Part shown: positions 45,974-54,626 of the stretch, piece after piece
Position numbering within the stretch: the stretch's first letter is position 1
Layout of the letters: each line of letters starts with the position of its first letter
Notes under the pieces: model-generated
Told to the model about the DNA's origin: nothing
What the model saw: the letters and a program-made list of their open reading frames with translations, nothing else
Database searches by the model: none
Translations under genes and position numbers: made by a program
Assembly (NCBI RefSeq): GCF_000521805.1
Contig: NZ_JAMB01000002.1
Coordinates: forward strand, 186,001-250,000
Reading direction: 5' to 3'
Origin: Marinomonas ushuaiensis DSM 15871
GTDB lineage: Bacteria > Pseudomonadota > Gammaproteobacteria > Pseudomonadales > Marinomonadaceae
DNA length: 64,000 nucleotides

Positions 45974-46390
45974 CTCTTCACCTTTTTTTGATTTTTAATA
46001 GGGTTTATACGATTACGACACTTAGAAGTTTAGAAAAAATTAAGCAGGATTTTTATCAGATATAAAACTTTCTTGCTTAATTAATAAACTTTAACACTAT
46101 ATAACAAGCAAAGCTAAACAAGACAAAATAGGCAAAAAAGCAGAATTTACGGAGTATCTATGAGCATTTCGAGTCTATTTTCACCAAAGTATTAACAAGC
46201 ACCGTTGACGTGTAAAAGATCTCAATAAGTGATGTTAAAAATAATAATCTTTTCTACTCACAAGCGTGCTGACCTACATCAACTTGATAACAAGCAGTCT
46301 TAATTTATGGCAAGATGCTTGAGCGATAACCTTGCTGGACGGCTAAAGATACAGTTCAACAATGACGAAAAAGAATTAAACAATGTATTT
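45974..46390. other. Intergenic interval upstream of aldA
   Basis: A+T-rich DNA with the aldA promoter region. A stretch around 46186-46232 loosely resembles the leader of the FrnE-like gene (47040-47085). From 46307 a frame runs into the antitoxin relic. No intact gene was recognised. Confidence 0.45.
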
Positions 46391-46507
46391 ATGAAATTAT
46401 TAGGTCAAATCAAACCTATTAGCTATTTGAAAGCTCATACCGCTGAAGTCGTACGCAACCTGTCTACTCAAACTCAAAACGTTGTGGCCAAGGCGGTTAC
46501 ACAGTGA
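46391..46507 (+). pseudogene. Phd/YefM-type antitoxin relic
   Basis: The frame MKLLGQIKPISYLKAHTAEV continues VRNLSTQTQNVVAKAVTQ and stops. The first half is a clear Phd/YefM N-terminus (IKPISYLKAHAAEV in relatives). The expected EPLVITQNGEAKAVLQD region is shortened by about eight residues and the C-terminal toxin-binding half is missing. No RelE/ParE-like toxin follows. An in-frame extension from 46307 exists but does not look like the family. Confidence 0.6.
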
Positions 46508-46619
46508 TAGCAACACCTTCTTCGCTTTCAACCTCTTCAATAATTGCATCATCCATTGCGGTATAAGCAAAATAAGACCATATAAGTCCAATGAGTAGAA
46601 AACATAATAGCGGCTCTAA
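46497..46619 (-). pseudogene. Fragment of a small single-membrane-span protein
   Basis: The minus-strand frame reads LEPLLCFLLIGLIWSYFAYT and then AMDDAIIEEVESEEGVAITV before TAA: one hydrophobic helix and an acidic tail. It lacks an in-frame start codon. A one-base shift would join it to ATG ATT AGA GCC upstream (MIRAAIMFS), so it looks like a frameshifted small membrane protein gene. Overlaps the 5' end of the AraC relic on the other strand. Confidence 0.45.
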
Positions 46620-46890
46620 TCATCTCCCTGTCATTGTATGTGATGAGAGATTAAATCAGCTTGCTCATCACTTATTAGCCCGTCCGAATGATCGACAAAC
46701 CATTTCACAATGAGCTACTCGATGAGTGAAAGAACTTTTACGCGATTGGTTAAAAAAATATCGGTACAACGTTTGGTCATTGGAAACGCCAATTGCATCT
46801 TATTTTAGCATTACAAATGTTTAGTGAGAAAAAAACCAGTACAAATAATCGCAGATGAATTGGGTTATTTTTCATAAAGTATATGCATGA
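46591..46890 (+). pseudogene. Decayed AraC-family regulator (C-terminal half)
   Basis: Pieces in three frames assemble into an AraC C-terminus: HLPVIVCDERLNQLAHHLLA and RPNDRQTISQ in one frame, then MSERTFTRLVKKI, then FGHWKRQLHLILALQMFSEK, then VQIIADELGYFS. The order and spacing match MSERTxxRL...F..WRQ...L..AL..L......V..IA..LGY.S in intact relatives. At least two stops and two frameshifts interrupt it. The N-terminal effector domain is gone. Confidence 0.75.
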
Positions 46891-47088
46891 AAAAAACAAC
46901 TTAAATGGGAGTTTCATGAGCTTCTTTGAGTAAATTTGTTAAGATAGTACAAACCTCTACTAACCAATTATTCATGGTGTTTACTAAGTTGTGTCCATTA
47001 ATAACGCTTATATTAACGGTAAGTAAATAATTTTTAACGAAGCATTAACAGGCACAGAAAACGTGCAACCTATTCAATAGAGGGTTTT

Positions 47089-47733
47089 ATGGTAGATAAA
47101 ATAAGAATAGACATTGTGTCCGATGTGGTTTGCCCTTGGTGCATCATAGGTTACCGAAATTTAGAAAAAGCCATTGAAGAGCTTGGCATCCAAGACCAAG
47201 TAGAAATTGAATGGCAGCCGTTCGAGCTTAACCCAGACATGCATTCTGAAGGGGAAGTGTTAAGCGCTCACTCCGCTCGTAAATATGGATCAACACCAGA
47301 AAGCAGCGCGCAGTTCAGAATGGAAATGGCCGCTCGTGGTAAAGAAGTCGGTTTCAGTTTTGACTACTTCAAAGAAATGAAAATAGTGAATACACGTGAT
47401 GCCCATGTATTACTGGAATATGCTAAAGAATGTAATTTACAAACCGAAATGAAATTACGCCTTTTCACCGCCTTCTTCACCGAACACAAAGACGTCTCTG
47501 CTCGTGAAGTCTTGATAAAAGAAGCAGAGACCGTTGGTTTAGATATAAACGAAGCCACAGCACGATTAGAAGACAAAAACTCAGCCAAACACATACAAGA
47601 TATAGAAGCACAATGGCATCAAATGGGCATATCCTCCGTGCCAACCGTCGTGATTAATCGCTCAAACGGAATTGCCGGTGCGCATCCCGTAGAAGCCTTT
47701 AAACAACTGCTTCAATCGGCGCTAACAGATTAA
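47089..47733 (+). CDS. DsbA-family oxidoreductase, FrnE-like
   Basis: A cytoplasmic thioredoxin-fold protein, 214 residues, with no signal peptide. It starts KIRIDIVSDVVCPWCIIGYRNL, where CPWC is the active-site dithiol. Further markers are WQPFELNPDMHSEGE and the late cis-proline region ISSVPTVVINRSNGIAGA. FrnE-type proteins act as disulfide isomerases or reductases, often under oxidative stress. TAGAGGG lies about 9 bases before the ATG. Followed by its own terminator. Confidence 0.92.
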   Translation: MVDKIRIDIVSDVVCPWCIIGYRNLEKAIEELGIQDQVEIEWQPFELNPDMHSEGEVLSAHSARKYGSTPESSAQFRMEMAARGKEVGFSFDYFKEMKIVNTRDAHVLLEYAKECNLQTEMKLRLFTAFFTEHKDVSAREVLIKEAETVGLDINEATARLEDKNSAKHIQDIEAQWHQMGISSVPTVVINRSNGIAGAHPVEAFKQLLQSALTD

Positions 47734-47751
47734 GAGACACGTATTGTCTTG

Positions 47752-47793
47752 CAAAAAAAGCTGACGTTGGAAAACGTCAGCTTTTTTATTTGA
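47752..47793 (+). terminator. Terminator of the FrnE-like gene
   Basis: AAAAAAAGCTGACGTT-N4-AACGTCAGCTTTTTT is a perfect 12-bp stem with a T-run, suitable for both strands between convergent genes. Confidence 0.9.
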
Positions 47794-47883
47794 TAAATAA
47801 ACAACCACAAGCCAATTAAAAGCTTTAAGATGCCTGTCCTAGTTACCACTGCCCTACCATCCATTACGCTACTGCCCCTTAAC

Positions 47884-49023
47884 CTATTCTCCCTTACTAA
47901 TTTCTAACGCGATTTCCCAGTTATGGATAAAGCGTTTTTGCTTTGCATAATCTCGTCCCACTAATAACTGTTGATCCAATTCAATCACACCAGTTGGTCC
48001 TGGGGCATCCACTACATAAGGATCATTTGGGTTATTTAAATCTGGTCGGATCGGGAATAATAACCCCTGATCTTGCATCATTTTTTGTGCTGTATCAGAC
48101 AACAAAAAATCCATAAAAATACCAGCATCTTCTGGGTTCGGAGCGTTTTTCGGGATCAAGGCCGCGCGCATTAACATCAAGGTGTAATCTTTCGGCAAGA
48201 TCATTTTCAGCCTATCATCATCACGGGCTCTTTGTGATGCGTAAGAACCAAGCAAGTTGTAACCTAATACCAGTTTTCCGCTGGCAACGTCGTCGATAAT
48301 TTGATGAGTACAACAATAAGTTTGCACATCATGACTACCAAAGGCTTCTAACAATCGTCCCCATGTTGCATCAGCTTGGCGAGCATCTTGACTGGCCAAT
48401 AAATAACCCACACCACTTTGGCGAATATCATAGGTGCCAATGCGCTTAGTTATATCGTCGCCGTTTTGTCGTATGGTCTGCAATAAAGACTGCCTGTCTT
48501 CTGGCAAATTCCCAGGAAACGCTTGTTTATTGACCAACATGACGATGGGTTCCAGCGAAAATGCAAACAATTGATTTCGCCATTTAAAATTGTCTGCCAG
48601 GCGATCAGTAAAACTAGATTGGTAGGTTTGTGCATAACCGTCATTGACCAATTTTAGATGTAAGTCCATTGCACTGCTGATCGTCAAGCTGGCAATTGGA
48701 TGCGCTTTTTTATCAATACTTTGTTGTTCAACCGCTTGTTGCTCAATCGTAAGGAAATACAAATCAAGGGTATTAACATCTCGGTACGCGATTCGAACAT
48801 CAGGGTGAAGTGCGGCAAAGGTATTTAAGATAGGTTCAAACGAGGCCAAATCTAAGGCAGAGTTAATATACAAAATCCGTGATGCATTTTTATTGCCAAA
48901 CCACACTGGCTCTTGGGCCCAAAGCTTGGTACAAAATACACTCATCATCAGCACTATCAATACAGCCCCTGTTTTAAAGCTAAGTGACTTTAGACTAAAC
49001 AGTTTTAAAGTGAAGTGCTTCAT
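47884..49023 (-). CDS. Periplasmic solute-binding protein coupled to a TctDE-type two-component system
   Basis: The 379-residue precursor has a long basic N-terminus and a signal peptide (GAVLIVLMMSVFCTKLWAQ). It reads as an iron/spermidine-type extracellular solute-binding protein: ILYINSALDLASFEPILNTF, GYNLLGSYA, LPKDYTLMLMRAALIPKNAP, and DAGIFMDFLLSDTAQKMM. No ABC permease or ATPase lies nearby. Its start overlaps the stop of the sensor kinase by 4 bp. The likely role is ligand sensing for the kinase rather than transport, as described for other TctE-like systems; that role is inferred. Confidence 0.82.
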   Translation of the reverse strand: MKHFTLKLFSLKSLSFKTGAVLIVLMMSVFCTKLWAQEPVWFGNKNASRILYINSALDLASFEPILNTFAALHPDVRIAYRDVNTLDLYFLTIEQQAVEQQSIDKKAHPIASLTISSAMDLHLKLVNDGYAQTYQSSFTDRLADNFKWRNQLFAFSLEPIVMLVNKQAFPGNLPEDRQSLLQTIRQNGDDITKRIGTYDIRQSGVGYLLASQDARQADATWGRLLEAFGSHDVQTYCCTHQIIDDVASGKLVLGYNLLGSYASQRARDDDRLKMILPKDYTLMLMRAALIPKNAPNPEDAGIFMDFLLSDTAQKMMQDQGLLFPIRPDLNNPNDPYVVDAPGPTGVIELDQQLLVGRDYAKQKRFIHNWEIALEISKGE

Positions 49024-50546
49024 ACTAAACCTTCTTTATATTTGTATTTGGCAAAATCCACCTGAAATGTGGTGCCTTTTGGTTCTGTGTCGAGTATGAC
49101 AATTCGAGCACCATGATGGTCGATAATATCTTTTACCATGGCAAGTCCTACACCACTTCCTGCGATATCGTAACGGCCTCGGTAAAAACGTTCGAAGACA
49201 CGCCCTTTTTCTACATCAGGAATACCACCGCCATAGTCGATCACTTTAATACGATAAAACGTTTCAAATTCGCTCACTTGCACAATCACTTCAGTAGCGT
49301 GTTCAATGTCTACACCACTATAACGGACGGCGTTTTCAATAAGATTTTGCATCATTTGTTGAATTGCGAAACTATCACCCAAGATCAAAGTTTGCTTTAA
49401 ATCACACTCTAACGAGAGATGAACGCCTTGATGCAAGGCCGTTAGCGCTTGCTCTCTACAGGAAGCAGTAATAGGTTCTAGCAAATCGATTGATTCCAAA
49501 CGGTGAGTTTGCAAACGATGGGAAACAACCGCTTGATTCAATAACAATGTGACGGTTTGGCTCAAACCATCACATTGTTTAATAATATTATCTAACGCTT
49601 GATACTGTTTTTCTGGCGAGCTTTTTGATTCTCCCTTACTCAAAGGGAGACTGTTTGAAGGCTGGCTACCTAAAGAGTTTTTGTCGGCAAAAATATCATC
49701 TCGGGCGTTTTCTGCCAAAGCGCGCAAACTTGCTAACGGTGTACGTAATTGATGTGCAGCATCTGCGGTGTAATTTTCAAGCTGCTCTAAGTTCTTTTGA
49801 AGTCGCACCATGAAATGGTTAATAGCGACTTTAAGATGATGCGTTTCTTTCGGTGTGTTGATGTCAATTGGGGTTAAATCGCCCATGGCGCGTTCTTCTA
49901 ACGCCCCTTCAATCCGATGTAATGGACGAAGCACAAGATGACTACCAATGATGATAAGCGTGATGGCAACTAAGGCAATAAACAATACAAATTGGATCGC
50001 TTTCTGTGTAATTGCAGAGGCCATTTCTTCTCGAGAAAGACGTGTTTGTCCTAGTACAATTCGAACTGTTTGCGCCGTTTCAGGATCCGTAAGATGACGT
50101 TCAACCCAAGCAAAACGTACCATCTCACCTGAATACTCTTGGTTATAGAATTGTACCTGATCCAATACTGGCGGCTTTGGCGGGAGGCTATTTAAATCTT
50201 GATAGCCGGTGATAAAACCCTTTTCTAAACTTTCTACCTTGTAAAACACACGGTCTTCATCAGCTTGTGCCAAGGTGGCAAACGCTGACCAAGGAATATC
50301 GATACTGACTTCATTTCGAATTAATCCGATATTTTCATCCATTTGCAGCAAGGCACTGCGCAGTAATCTATCATAGGATAAATCCGCCAATTTTTGGCTG
50401 TAGTCAAATATCAAATTCACAGCAAGGGCCGCAATCACACCAATGACTAATGTGCCGGTTAAAATAAAACGAAAGCGCAGTGACGGTGCTTTTTTTAACG
50501 CTTTCTTTTCTTCTTCCTCATTAATGTTTAGTGATTTCTGCCACAT
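49020..50546 (-). CDS. tctE: Sensor histidine kinase, TctE-like
   Basis: The ATG at 50546 (MWQKSLNINEEEE) is preferred over the TTG two codons earlier because GAGGGG lies 8 bases before it. The 508 residues comprise TM1 (FRFILTGTLVIGVIAALAV), a periplasmic 2CSK-N-type domain of about 120 residues, TM2 (FVLFIALVAITLIIIGSHLV), HAMP, the HisKA box with the phospho-histidine in YTADAAHQLRTPLASLRAL, and HATPase with NLIENAVRYSG, DYGGGIPD and GSGVGLAMVKDI. An insertion of about 20 polar residues (LGSQPSNSLPLSKGESKSS) lies after the HisKA helix. It overlaps the response regulator gene by 26 bp and the binding-protein gene by 4 bp. Confidence 0.9.
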   Translation of the reverse strand: MWQKSLNINEEEEKKALKKAPSLRFRFILTGTLVIGVIAALAVNLIFDYSQKLADLSYDRLLRSALLQMDENIGLIRNEVSIDIPWSAFATLAQADEDRVFYKVESLEKGFITGYQDLNSLPPKPPVLDQVQFYNQEYSGEMVRFAWVERHLTDPETAQTVRIVLGQTRLSREEMASAITQKAIQFVLFIALVAITLIIIGSHLVLRPLHRIEGALEERAMGDLTPIDINTPKETHHLKVAINHFMVRLQKNLEQLENYTADAAHQLRTPLASLRALAENARDDIFADKNSLGSQPSNSLPLSKGESKSSPEKQYQALDNIIKQCDGLSQTVTLLLNQAVVSHRLQTHRLESIDLLEPITASCREQALTALHQGVHLSLECDLKQTLILGDSFAIQQMMQNLIENAVRYSGVDIEHATEVIVQVSEFETFYRIKVIDYGGGIPDVEKGRVFERFYRGRYDIAGSGVGLAMVKDIIDHHGARIVILDTEPKGTTFQVDFAKYKYKEGLV

Positions 50547-51192
50547 AGCCAATTCCCCTCAAGGTACTGATCACTAAATCCCCTTGGATCATCTTTTTAC
50601 GTAATCGCCCCACATAAAGTTCAATCGCGTTAGGGCCAGGTGTCTCGTTAAAATTAAACAAATGATCGGTAATTTCGTCTTTGCTTAACACTCGGCCAAG
50701 GTGCCCAAGAAAAATTTCTAACAAGCGGAACTCTCGATTGGTAATAGCAGTAAGTTCACCATCAATAAAGACTTGTCGGCTGTCTCGATTAACTAAAATA
50801 TTGCCATGTTCTGTGGTGTTTGCTGCGTAGCCTTGTTTGCGACGTAATAATGCTCGACAACGGGCTTCAAGCTCGCCAAAGTCAAACGGTTTGGTAAGGT
50901 AGTCGTCTGCGCCTGCGTCAAGGAGCCGAATGCGGTCTTCAATATTATCCCGTGCCGTTAGGATTAATACTGGCGTGTCATCGTCACGCTGACGAAGCTT
51001 TTGCAGTAACTGCAATCCTGATAAACCGGGCAGATTTAAATCCAATAAAATCAAGTCGACTGGTTGATATTTAAGTAATTCATCGGCTCGCTTACCATCT
51101 GCGATCAAATCTACGCCATGCCCTAAACTTGTTAATCGGTCACAGATCGCTTGCCCTAAAACTTGAGTGTCTTCTACTACCAAAATTCGCAT
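50521..51192 (-). CDS. tctD: OmpR-family response regulator, TctD-like
   Basis: The 223-residue response regulator has a receiver domain with phospho-acceptor D51 in DLILLDLNLPGLSG, the conserved Thr in ILTARDN and Lys in YLTKPFDFGE. A C-terminal winged helix follows (TNREFRLLEIFLGHLGRVLSKDE, ending in RTLRGIGYV-like STLRGIGYVAE). First gene of the regulator-kinase-binding protein unit, transcribed in the same direction as the adjacent tctCBA transporter. A terminator at 51308-51346 separates the two units. Direct repeats TGACAGG spaced 11 bp upstream of tctC are a plausible binding site. Confidence 0.92.
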   Translation of the reverse strand: MRILVVEDTQVLGQAICDRLTSLGHGVDLIADGKRADELLKYQPVDLILLDLNLPGLSGLQLLQKLRQRDDDTPVLILTARDNIEDRIRLLDAGADDYLTKPFDFGELEARCRALLRRKQGYAANTTEHGNILVNRDSRQVFIDGELTAITNREFRLLEIFLGHLGRVLSKDEITDHLFNFNETPGPNAIELYVGRLRKKMIQGDLVISTLRGIGYVAEITKH

Positions 51193-51307
51193 ATTAGATC
51201 AGCCATATTATGATTAGAAATCTTCACACAACAGCGTTATTTACTAAGGCGTTAAGCAAAGACCTCGATTAATTATTATTTTTAATAAGCTATTTGGTTC
51301 TACTATA

Positions 51308-51346
51308 AACGAAAAAATTCGAACCGCCTAAACGGTTCGAATTTAT
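51308..51346 (-). terminator. Terminator of tctCBA
   Basis: The 12-bp stem AAATTCGAACCG-N6-CGGTTCGAATTT, read on the minus strand, is followed by TTTTTCG, 25 bp after the tctA stop. Confidence 0.87.
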
Positions 51347-51368
51347 AATCAAATAAACCTAGAAAGTA

Positions 51369-52892
51369 TTAATCTTCTTTCGTAGCGGCCTTCGATTTAG
51401 ACATTTTCGCACGTACGATTGGGCCAACAATGATAGGTAATACAAGACCTAAAATTGCGACAGTCCAAAGTCCCATACTCAAACCACTGTTAAACAGTGC
51501 CGTCCAATCACCATCGGAAAGTACAAGAGCATGACGAAGGCTTTTCTCCATCTCAGGCCCAAGCAACATACCTAAAATAATAGGAACTAATGGAATATCA
51601 ACTTTACGGAAGATGTAACCCAATACCCCAAACCCCACCATGAAGTACAAATCCAGAGCACTGTGGCTAACGGAATAAATACCAACCGATGCAATCAAGG
51701 TGACAACTGGCATCAAATATTTAGGTGGAATGCTTAGCAATCTAACAAAGATGCCAACCATTGGAATATTTAGTAGCAACAACACAAGGTTACCAACAAA
51801 CATCGCGGCGATAACACCCCAAACTAGGTCAGCATTTTGTTGGAACAACATAGGACCAGGTGAGATATTCAAAGAGATCAACATCGCCAACAATACAGCC
51901 GTTGTACCACTTCCAGGTACACCCAAAGTCAACATAGGAACCAAAGCACCGGATGCCGCGCCATTATTACCTGCTTCTGGAGCCGCCACACCACGAGCAT
52001 CACCTTTACCAAATGTGCCGTCTTTGTCGGATACACGTTTTTCCAATGTGTAACTGATAAAGCTACCCAAAGAAGCGCCTGCGCCTGGAAGAACACCTGC
52101 AACAAAACCTAATACCGCACCCCGGAAAGAAGCAGGCAGGACTTTGATAATGTCTTTTGGAGACAGTTTTAGTTTATTGATTGCTACTTGTTTTAAACCA
52201 TCACCCGCGTGACGTTCTAAGAAAAACAACAATTCACTGATGGCGAATAAACCAACAATAGCGATAATGAAATCAACCCCTTCAAACAACTCAAGCGTGT
52301 TAAAGGTAAAACGTTGCACACCGGTTGAAATATCAATGCCCACACTGGCGATCATCAAACCAATCGCTGCGGCCATTAATGTTTTAAACTGGTTTTTTCC
52401 GGTAATGCCACCCAGTGTTGCGAAAGCAAGGGCGAACAAGGCGAAGTATTCTGCAGGGCCAAACTTCAAAGCGAACTTCGCTAAGATCGGCGCCAGAATA
52501 ACCAAACCAATCGTCGCAATAAAACTGCCGATAAAAGAGGCAATTGCGGAAATCGCTAATGCTTCAGCCGCCTTGCCTTTTAGTGCCATCGGATAACCGT
52601 CTAAACAGGTCATCATGGCAGGCTCATCACCCGGTATATTCAATAGAATAGAAGAAATACGACCGCCGTACATGGCACCTGCGTAAACAGATGTTAATAA
52701 AATCAATGACGATGTTGGCGATAAACCCAAGCTGAATGCAAGAGGAATCAAAATAGCCACACCATTGGCAGGGCCAAGACCCGGCAAGGCGCCAATCAAG
52801 GTACCCAAAATGGCACCGATCACCGCGAACATAATGCTTTCAGGAGTTAATGCAACGGCAAAACCGTTCATTAATAAGCTCATAGTATCCAT
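51369..52892 (-). CDS. tctA: Tripartite tricarboxylate transporter, large membrane subunit TctA
   Basis: A 507-residue permease of the sodium-dependent tripartite tricarboxylate transporter, with about 12 membrane segments. Family motifs are GALPGLGPANGVAILIPLAF near the N-terminus, VYAGAMYGGRISSILLNIPG and VLPGAGASLGSFISYTLEK, followed by TLGVPGSGTTAVLLAML. One base separates it from tctB. Substrates of the family include citrate and other di- or tricarboxylates; the ligand here is not known. Confidence 0.94.
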   Translation of the reverse strand: MDTMSLLMNGFAVALTPESIMFAVIGAILGTLIGALPGLGPANGVAILIPLAFSLGLSPTSSLILLTSVYAGAMYGGRISSILLNIPGDEPAMMTCLDGYPMALKGKAAEALAISAIASFIGSFIATIGLVILAPILAKFALKFGPAEYFALFALAFATLGGITGKNQFKTLMAAAIGLMIASVGIDISTGVQRFTFNTLELFEGVDFIIAIVGLFAISELLFFLERHAGDGLKQVAINKLKLSPKDIIKVLPASFRGAVLGFVAGVLPGAGASLGSFISYTLEKRVSDKDGTFGKGDARGVAAPEAGNNGAASGALVPMLTLGVPGSGTTAVLLAMLISLNISPGPMLFQQNADLVWGVIAAMFVGNLVLLLLNIPMVGIFVRLLSIPPKYLMPVVTLIASVGIYSVSHSALDLYFMVGFGVLGYIFRKVDIPLVPIILGMLLGPEMEKSLRHALVLSDGDWTALFNSGLSMGLWTVAILGLVLPIIVGPIVRAKMSKSKAATKED

Positions 52893-52893
52893 A

Positions 52894-53334
52894 TTAAAAC
52901 TCCAATAGACCTAGAGGCAGTGCTAATTCAAGCACATTATTGAATAGGAAAAAGATGATGATAGAGCTTGTCACACCAGTGATAAAACTCTTAGCAATAC
53001 TTGCACCCATACGCCAACTTAAGAAACTCACAACCAGTGCAGCAGCAGGCATGAAACCAATTGGTTCAATCGCCCACGCAAAAGCAAGCATGGCAAGAAC
53101 GACAACACTAAGTTCAATTAGCATCGCCACTGGCGCCCATTTCTCATCTGGATCAGGGCGAACAATCATGTAAATAGAACTAATGCCTAAAATGATAGAT
53201 AGCATGATAGGAAAAGTTTCAGGTCCAACACTTTCGTGTCCACCAAAAGGAATGGGGAACTGGGTTGCTTCCCAGCCGTATGCAACGGCAAGAATCAACA
53301 TCAGCATGCCAAACACACGATCATTTATACGCAT
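52894..53334 (-). CDS. tctB: Tripartite tricarboxylate transporter, small membrane subunit TctB
   Basis: The 146-residue small subunit has four predicted membrane segments, as normal for TctB: FGMLMLILAVAYGWEATQF, FPIMLSIILGISSIYMIV and two more. Position between tctC and tctA fixes the identity. A GC-rich hairpin at 53381-53402 lies in the 128-bp gap after tctC and may lower expression of tctBA relative to tctC. Confidence 0.9.
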   Translation of the reverse strand: MRINDRVFGMLMLILAVAYGWEATQFPIPFGGHESVGPETFPIMLSIILGISSIYMIVRPDPDEKWAPVAMLIELSVVVLAMLAFAWAIEPIGFMPAAALVVSFLSWRMGASIAKSFITGVTSSIIIFFLFNNVLELALPLGLLEF

Positions 53335-53377
53335 GTCTTTGCTCCAAATAAGTAAATCGTAGGGATGAAAAGAAAGA

Positions 53378-53404
53378 AAACGGGAGGGGTTGCCCCCTCC
53401 AACA
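53378..53404 (-). terminator. Attenuator-like hairpin between tctC and tctB
   Basis: On the minus strand GGAGGGGGCAACCCCTCC forms a short GC-rich hairpin followed by a T-rich tract (TTTTCTTTCTTTTC). It would allow partial read-through, which is common behind a binding-protein gene that needs high expression. Confidence 0.6.
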
Positions 53405-53462
53405 AATAGCGGTCCGATGTAACTAAGACATTATCCAGCTAATACGTTATTAAATTAAGCCA

Positions 53463-54455
53463 TTACTTAATTAAACCGATGTCTTGAGAAAGAGTACGGA
53501 TTTCTAGTGTTTGATTTTTTACGAATTGAGTAAAATCAGCACCAGATTTGTGGAATGGGATAAGACCATTTTTAGTCATAACATCTTTCCATTCTTGAGT
53601 TTCGTACAACTCATCAACTGTGTTTACCCACCAATCGTAGGAATCTGCACTCGCATCGCCTGGTACGTAAAATCCACGCCAGTTAGGTGCGATAGAGTCA
53701 ATTCCCTGCTCCATAGCCGTTGGAATAGCATCAAACGGTGCTGGTAAACGTTGCTCAGAAAGTACGGCTAGAACACGTAAATCGCCAGAGTCCATGAAAC
53801 CTTTAACTTCAGAAATATCGCCAGTGAAAGCATCTACGTGACCACCAACAACTTGAACCAATGCTTCAGAACCACCGCTGAATGCTAAGTAACGAACTTG
53901 AGGCAGTTTTTCTACGTTGGCTTTTTGTGCTGTCATCAAAACTTTCAAATGATCCCAGCCACCAGAAGCACTACCACCAGCAAATTTCACAGAGCTTGGG
54001 TCTTTCTTCAAGGCTTCCATTACTTGAGTAAGAGAGGTGTATTTTGAATCTTTGCCTACTGCGATGATGCCGTAGTCTGCGCCCAATGTGCCAACCCATT
54101 TCACTTGGTCTGCATTCATTCCTGGGAATTGGCCTTGAGCAAGGCGAGTTGTTGTCGCTGTACTAGCGGCAACAATTAGGTTGTCGTCTTTAGCACGTTT
54201 ACTGATTGTGTGAGCGAAAGCAACACCACCACCAGCACCGGACATATTCACGGTTTGAACGTTACCTTTAATATAATCTAGATCTACTAATACTTTACCT
54301 ACACTACGGCAAGTAAAATCCCATCCACCACCTGGGTTTGCTGGAGCAATACATTCTGCACTGCGAGCTGGTTCGTAGGCGTAAGCCTGTCCAGCAATAG
54401 TTAGCGCTGCTGCGCTAGAAATAAGAACAGTCTTTAAAGAAAAGGTATTAAGCAT
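53463..54455 (-). CDS. tctC: Tripartite tricarboxylate transporter binding protein TctC
   Basis: The periplasmic receptor of the transporter. The signal peptide (LKTVLISSAAALTIAGQAYA) begins a 330-residue precursor with AECIAPANPGGGWDFTCRSV, VNMSGAGGGVAFAH, FAGGSASGGWDHLKVLM and GHVDAFTGDISEV. The two asparagine/glycine-rich loops, PANPGGGWD and SASGGWD, are the carboxylate-binding ones. CAGGAGATAACC precedes the ATG. First gene of tctCBA. Confidence 0.94.
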   Translation of the reverse strand: MLNTFSLKTVLISSAAALTIAGQAYAYEPARSAECIAPANPGGGWDFTCRSVGKVLVDLDYIKGNVQTVNMSGAGGGVAFAHTISKRAKDDNLIVAASTATTTRLAQGQFPGMNADQVKWVGTLGADYGIIAVGKDSKYTSLTQVMEALKKDPSSVKFAGGSASGGWDHLKVLMTAQKANVEKLPQVRYLAFSGGSEALVQVVGGHVDAFTGDISEVKGFMDSGDLRVLAVLSEQRLPAPFDAIPTAMEQGIDSIAPNWRGFYVPGDASADSYDWWVNTVDELYETQEWKDVMTKNGLIPFHKSGADFTQFVKNQTLEIRTLSQDIGLIK

Positions 54456-54550
54456 GGTTATCTCCTGCTTGTTATTTTTTTTGTAAGATAATCAGATTAC
54501 GAAAATGAGGATTTCAGTAATACAAGATTACATAAACCATAACCCTCAAA

Positions 54551-54568
54551 CCTGTCACCACCCTGTCA
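54551..54568 (-). promoter_or_regulatory. TGACAGG direct repeats upstream of tctC (candidate TctD site)
   Basis: On the minus strand TGACAGG occurs twice in the same orientation with start-to-start spacing of 11 bp (54551-54557 and 54562-54568), about 96 bp upstream of the tctC start. OmpR-family regulators bind direct repeats with about one helical turn between them. Binding by the neighbouring TctD is inferred. Confidence 0.45.
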
Positions 54569-54626
54569 TGGGGCATTTTTTCTTACTTAATCATGACAAA
54601 ACCCTTTTATGCACCATTTTAAAGCA

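Noticed and set aside
46400..46591. 63-residue minus-strand frame with a hydrophobic start
   Set aside because: Its neighbouring frame reads more like a protein (membrane helix plus acidic tail); this one is a shadow of the relics.
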